Source: Bacteroidota bacterium (GTDB taxonomy: Bacteria; Bacteroidota; Bacteroidia; Cytophagales; Cyclobacteriaceae). Taken from it: a stretch of 8,914 nt of DNA. Location of the stretch: the NCBI GenBank assembly GCA_003242315.1, contig QGUY01000164.1, positions 1 through 8,914 of the forward strand. The letters are read 5' to 3'. The notes under the pieces are model-generated. The model was not told where the DNA came from and did no database searches. It saw only the letters and a list, made by a program, of their open reading frames with translations. Below are positions 5,917 to 8,914 of the stretch, one piece after another; the stretch's first letter is position 1; every line of letters begins with the position of its first letter. Position numbers and translations under genes: made by a program.

Positions 5917-8914
5917 AAAAGCAACATCTGATCATGAAATGGTGTTTCGTGCTGGCAATATCCATACCGCTTCGGGCAGCGTATGCACAGGATATTGTTG
6001 AAGTCACTACGCAAGTGCTTCCACCCTTTGAAGCCGGCTTTTCCAATTTCCATACAAAGGTACTGGTAACGCTGCGGAACACGACGGGGCGTCTACTGGA
6101 ATGCCGCCTTTCGGGAACTCTGGCATCAGACAACGTTACAATCACGTTGCCGGAGAGTGGAGTACCGCCCATCATACTTACGGCAAATCAGATAATGCAA
6201 CTGACCGGACCCCAGCTTGCCGTTTATTTCCAGGAGCAGAACGTGTCGGTGGCCGGCACTACCAAACAGGAGTTGTATCATGGAAGTGGATTGCCAGGCG
6301 GAAACTATCAACTCTGTCTTAGGGCTGTAAGCATACTCAATAATGAGTTTCTTTCGTCAGCCGCTCCGTCCGGTTGCTTTATGTTTACCATACAGCAGGA
6401 CATCCCGGAGGATGCTGTACGCCTGACCACCCAGGTCATTCCGCCGTATTCTACTTATCTCGAGGACTACATCAACCAGAACAAACTGATGGTTGTTCTC
6501 CAGAACCGTTCGGGTACGCCGCAGGAATTGCGCCTTATCGGGACGATCAAGGGCAATAATGGTGTGACAATTACGATCCCGCCATCATTTGTTCCCTCGC
6601 GGCCTATTGTGCTTTCTCCGAGGCAAGTACTTCAGTTGGTGGGCAATGATCTTCGGGAATACTTTGGCGAAGACGTTTTGCAATACGCAGGAATTAGCAG
6701 GGACGATGTCGCGAGAGGAAACGGGTTGCCGGAGGGTAACTATCAGATCTGTTTGCAGGCGTTGGACTATAACACCGGAGAACCACGTTCGCCGGGAAGT
6801 CCATTGGGTTGCGCGATGTTCGACCTCCGCCAATATGAGCCACCTATTATCATTCAACCCGCGTGTAACACGACGGTAAACGCGACCCAACCGCAGAACA
6901 TCCTGTTTACATGGAGCATTCCTGGCGGGGTTCGGCCCGATTTGGTGGAGTATGTCCTGAAGATCGTCGAGATGTACCCGCAAAGTGTCGATCCCAATCA
7001 GGCTGTACAGGCTGCAAACATACCTCCGCTCTTTGAAAAGGTTGTCCGGACTAACAGCTATGTATACACCCTGGCTGATCCAAAACTTGAGATTGGAAAA
7101 ACCTATGCGTTTCGCGTCACAGCGAGGATGAATACGGCATCAAGACAGGCGAGGCGCTCTGCTCCGCTGAACTTCAGAAATAACGGCAACAGTCAGGTGT
7201 GTACGTTTACCTTTGGTGCGGCGGCAACCAATGAGGTCGCCATGGAAGAGATTGTGCTCGTTCATGAGGGATTCAAGCGTACGGTCGATGTAAATCCAAT
7301 TGATGTACTCACGATTCCGGCAGCGCAGTCAACCATGGCTCCTGATCCGGAAGACAGCCAGGCATGTTCAGCAGACTGCAATGTACCGGCGCCTGCAAAC
7401 ACTTCCTCCAAAAGTATTGCTCCGGGTGACGAGGTGAAGGTGGGTAAGTTTACGATGACGGTGACGACAGGAAATGCTACTGCAGGAACGGGAAGGATTG
7501 CAGTAAACTTCCTGAACACACCTATCAACGTTCAATGGAACAATATCCAGGTGAACACGGACAATGAAGTGTTTGGCAACGGCAGTAAGATAACAGCCGG
7601 AATGGATTTTGCCGCATTGTCCGGAAACGCAGTAACCACTCAGACAACACCTAATCCCAACCTTGGATCTATTGCTTCCTTAATGCAAACGGCACAGCAG
7701 GCCAGCAGAAGAGTGAGCATGTTCCCGGCCAACAACTCACAATCAATAGGCCTACCTGTTACTCTGGATCAGGGAAACTTCAACCTCGTCATCCTCGGAT
7801 TGATCTTTACGCCAACCGGGGCGACGATGAATGCCATAACCGCTGTTGAGCTGACGAATAGTACTGCCCCTAACGACTACCTGGTTTTGGCTACAAGCAC
7901 TTGTATCCGTCCGAATGGCTTTGGTGATGATACTGAGTTGGTATTGGCTGACAACAAGACAATTCCGTTGTCCAACCGCGTGTCCATGATCCTGCAACAG
8001 AAAGCAACGAAGGCTACATTCGATTGTCAGGGCATTGATGCCATTGAAGTGAGCGGAACTCTTCGGTTCGATCGTGATCTTGTACTGCCGGTAAACGCGT
8101 CCGGTGAAGTCGTTGGTGGCGATACGCGCCTGTCAGCTTCTTTTTCTACCACTATAACCAACTACAATAACTGGACGGCGAGCATCAATAGTTTGAGTCA
8201 CGCCTTTACCATTCCGGAATTGGTAGGATTCAAGTTTGAGGCGTCAAATATTACACTGGATCATTCGTCAAGCTCGAACCCCGCTGGCGCCAACAACGCG
8301 TTTCCTGCAAACTATCCGGGGCAAGGCAACGCGTGGACCGGAATCTATATTGGTAGCTTAACTGTAACACTTCCATCGTCGCTTAAGGACAACAACGCTC
8401 CAATTAGCTTTGGCGCAAGCCACGTACTGTTAGACAAAAACGGGTTCACAGGCAACATAAATCCGCCAGCAGCAATTCTCGCTAACGGGCAGTTGGGAGG
8501 ATGGAATTTTAGCATTAATGACTTTTCCCTCAACATACTGAGTTCGACACTCGTCGGCGCGGGTATGGGTGGCACGCTTCAAATACCCATTTCGATCGAC
8601 GAACTTGAGTATGAGGTGGCGTTTGAAACATCCACGTCCGAAGATGACGAAGTCGATTTTCATTTCCAAATCAGCACGACACAGGCTATCGACGTGGACA
8701 TGTGGTTTGCCGAGCTTGACCTGGATGCTACGTCGACAATTACCATTGCAAAAGAAGGGATGGTATATCGTCCAGAGGCGATTCTTCATGGCAACGTAAC
8801 CATTAGCTGGAATCCGAGTTCGGCTTCCAAGCCTGGAGGCGGCACTACTGCGGTTTCAAACATCAACATTCCAGACCTGCGGTTTGAGAATTTTCGGATC
8901 ACAGGTGGAACAAG
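5913..8914 (+). CDS. Giant secreted TANFOR-domain surface protein, 3' end missing
   Basis: The frame is open from 5913 to the window edge: 1000 complete codons plus two bases, no stop. Parts seen: signal peptide (1-25, AYA before Q26); two TANFOR-like repeats (27-162 and 167-307), each with a TTQV-L/I-PP start, a GLPxGNYQxCL motif and a second Cys exactly 20 residues later; a fibronectin-III-like segment (about 311-435, FTWSIPGG at 332-339, flanked by C318 and C430); a linker with C484 and C489; then beta-rich sequence with IFTPTGATM (631-639), CIRPNGFGDD (664-673), FDCQG (703-707) and NAWTGIYIGSLTVTLP (806-821). The last 300 residues are Asn/Thr/Ser-rich alternating strands. TANFOR is known to me as a repeat of about 147 residues first noted in Tannerella forsythia; no function is established. 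Paired cysteines suggest disulfides outside the cytoplasm. It probably works with the coupled barrel as an adhesin or surface structure; this is inference. Total length is unknown. Confidence 0.9.
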   Translation, partial: MKKQHLIMKWCFVLAISIPLRAAYAQDIVEVTTQVLPPFEAGFSNFHTKVLVTLRNTTGRLLECRLSGTLASDNVTITLPESGVPPIILTANQIMQLTGPQLAVYFQEQNVSVAGTTKQELYHGSGLPGGNYQLCLRAVSILNNEFLSSAAPSGCFMFTIQQDIPEDAVRLTTQVIPPYSTYLEDYINQNKLMVVLQNRSGTPQELRLIGTIKGNNGVTITIPPSFVPSRPIVLSPRQVLQLVGNDLREYFGEDVLQYAGISRDDVARGNGLPEGNYQICLQALDYNTGEPRSPGSPLGCAMFDLRQYEPPIIIQPACNTTVNATQPQNILFTWSIPGGVRPDLVEYVLKIVEMYPQSVDPNQAVQAANIPPLFEKVVRTNSYVYTLADPKLEIGKTYAFRVTARMNTASRQARRSAPLNFRNNGNSQVCTFTFGAAATNEVAMEEIVLVHEGFKRTVDVNPIDVLTIPAAQSTMAPDPEDSQACSADCNVPAPANTSSKSIAPGDEVKVGKFTMTVTTGNATAGTGRIAVNFLNTPINVQWNNIQVNTDNEVFGNGSKITAGMDFAALSGNAVTTQTTPNPNLGSIASLMQTAQQASRRVSMFPANNSQSIGLPVTLDQGNFNLVILGLIFTPTGATMNAITAVELTNSTAPNDYLVLATSTCIRPNGFGDDTELVLADNKTIPLSNRVSMILQQKATKATFDCQGIDAIEVSGTLRFDRDLVLPVNASGEVVGGDTRLSASFSTTITNYNNWTASINSLSHAFTIPELVGFKFEASNITLDHSSSSNPAGANNAFPANYPGQGNAWTGIYIGSLTVTLPSSLKDNNAPISFGASHVLLDKNGFTGNINPPAAILANGQLGGWNFSINDFSLNILSSTLVGAGMGGTLQIPISIDELEYEVAFETSTSEDDEVDFHFQISTTQAIDVDMWFAELDLDATSTITIAKEGMVYRPEAILHGNVTISWNPSSASKPGGGTTAVSNINIPDLRFENFRITGGT
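5991..6398 (+). repeat. TANFOR-like protein repeat 1
   Basis: Encodes residues 27-162 of the giant protein. It starts with VEVTTQVLPPF, has a QLTG motif (96-99), then SGLPGGNYQLCLRA (125-138) and ends at SGCFMFTI. It is less typical than repeat 2: the central strand region is diverged. C135 and C155 are 20 residues apart. The extra C64 has no counterpart in repeat 2. Confidence 0.75.
6411..6833 (+). repeat. TANFOR-like protein repeat 2
   Basis: Encodes residues 167-307. It follows the TANFOR pattern closely: VRLTTQVIPPYSTYLEDY, then KLMVVLQNRSG, a QLVGNDLREYF run (241-251), YAGISRDDVARGNGLPEGNY (258-277) and ICLQALDYNTGEP, ending at LGCAMFDLRQ. C280 and C300 match the pair in repeat 1. Around the GLP motif the two repeats share 11 of 16 residues, but overall divergence is high, so the duplication is old. 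Confidence 0.85.

Noticed and set aside
6585..6983. Minus-strand frame of 132 codons inside the giant gene
   Set aside because: It is antisense to an intact TANFOR repeat and has no recognisable content.

Overview
The window looks like Bacteroidota chromosome, most likely a Cytophagales-type environmental bacterium. The reasons are: a TANFOR-type surface protein preceded by an outer-membrane barrel, one perfect Bacteroidota-type -7 promoter element (TAnnTTTG), mostly weak Shine-Dalgarno sequences, and moderate GC by eye. Genus cannot be fixed from the sequence alone.

Layout. Positions 1-1554 hold the 3' end of a CPA1-type K+/H+ antiporter with a cytoplasmic RCK_C domain, followed 6 bp later by a tandem-domain universal stress protein; this is a probable ion/stress operon. 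Positions 1652-2428 encode a phytanoyl-CoA dioxygenase-family Fe(II)/2-oxoglutarate enzyme. Its 3' end overlaps by 12 bp the convergent gene at 2417-3211 (minus strand), an eight-helix DoxX-like membrane protein made of two related halves. Divergent from that gene, across a 130-bp gap, is an exported RidA/YjgF-like protein (3342-3854). Positions 3855-4194 are a 340-bp non-coding region with a candidate promoter (4015-4022) and a strong imperfect hairpin (4112-4144).

The most interesting part is 4195-8914. A 573-residue predicted outer-membrane beta-barrel protein is joined by a 4-bp ATGA overlap to a very large secreted protein. That reading frame runs without a stop from 5913 to the window edge: 1000 complete codons, 3' end missing. 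It has a signal peptide, two tandem TANFOR-like repeats with paired cysteines, a fibronectin-III-like segment and about 560 residues of beta-rich sequence of unknown function. Inference: the barrel and the giant protein are made together and act together at the cell surface, with the barrel as anchor, exporter or receptor. I know of no function assigned to such a pair.

The left-hand genes look like ordinary housekeeping or accessory functions with no evident metabolic link to the surface pair. I see no tRNA, rRNA, CRISPR array, transposase, attachment site or convincing intrinsic terminator.
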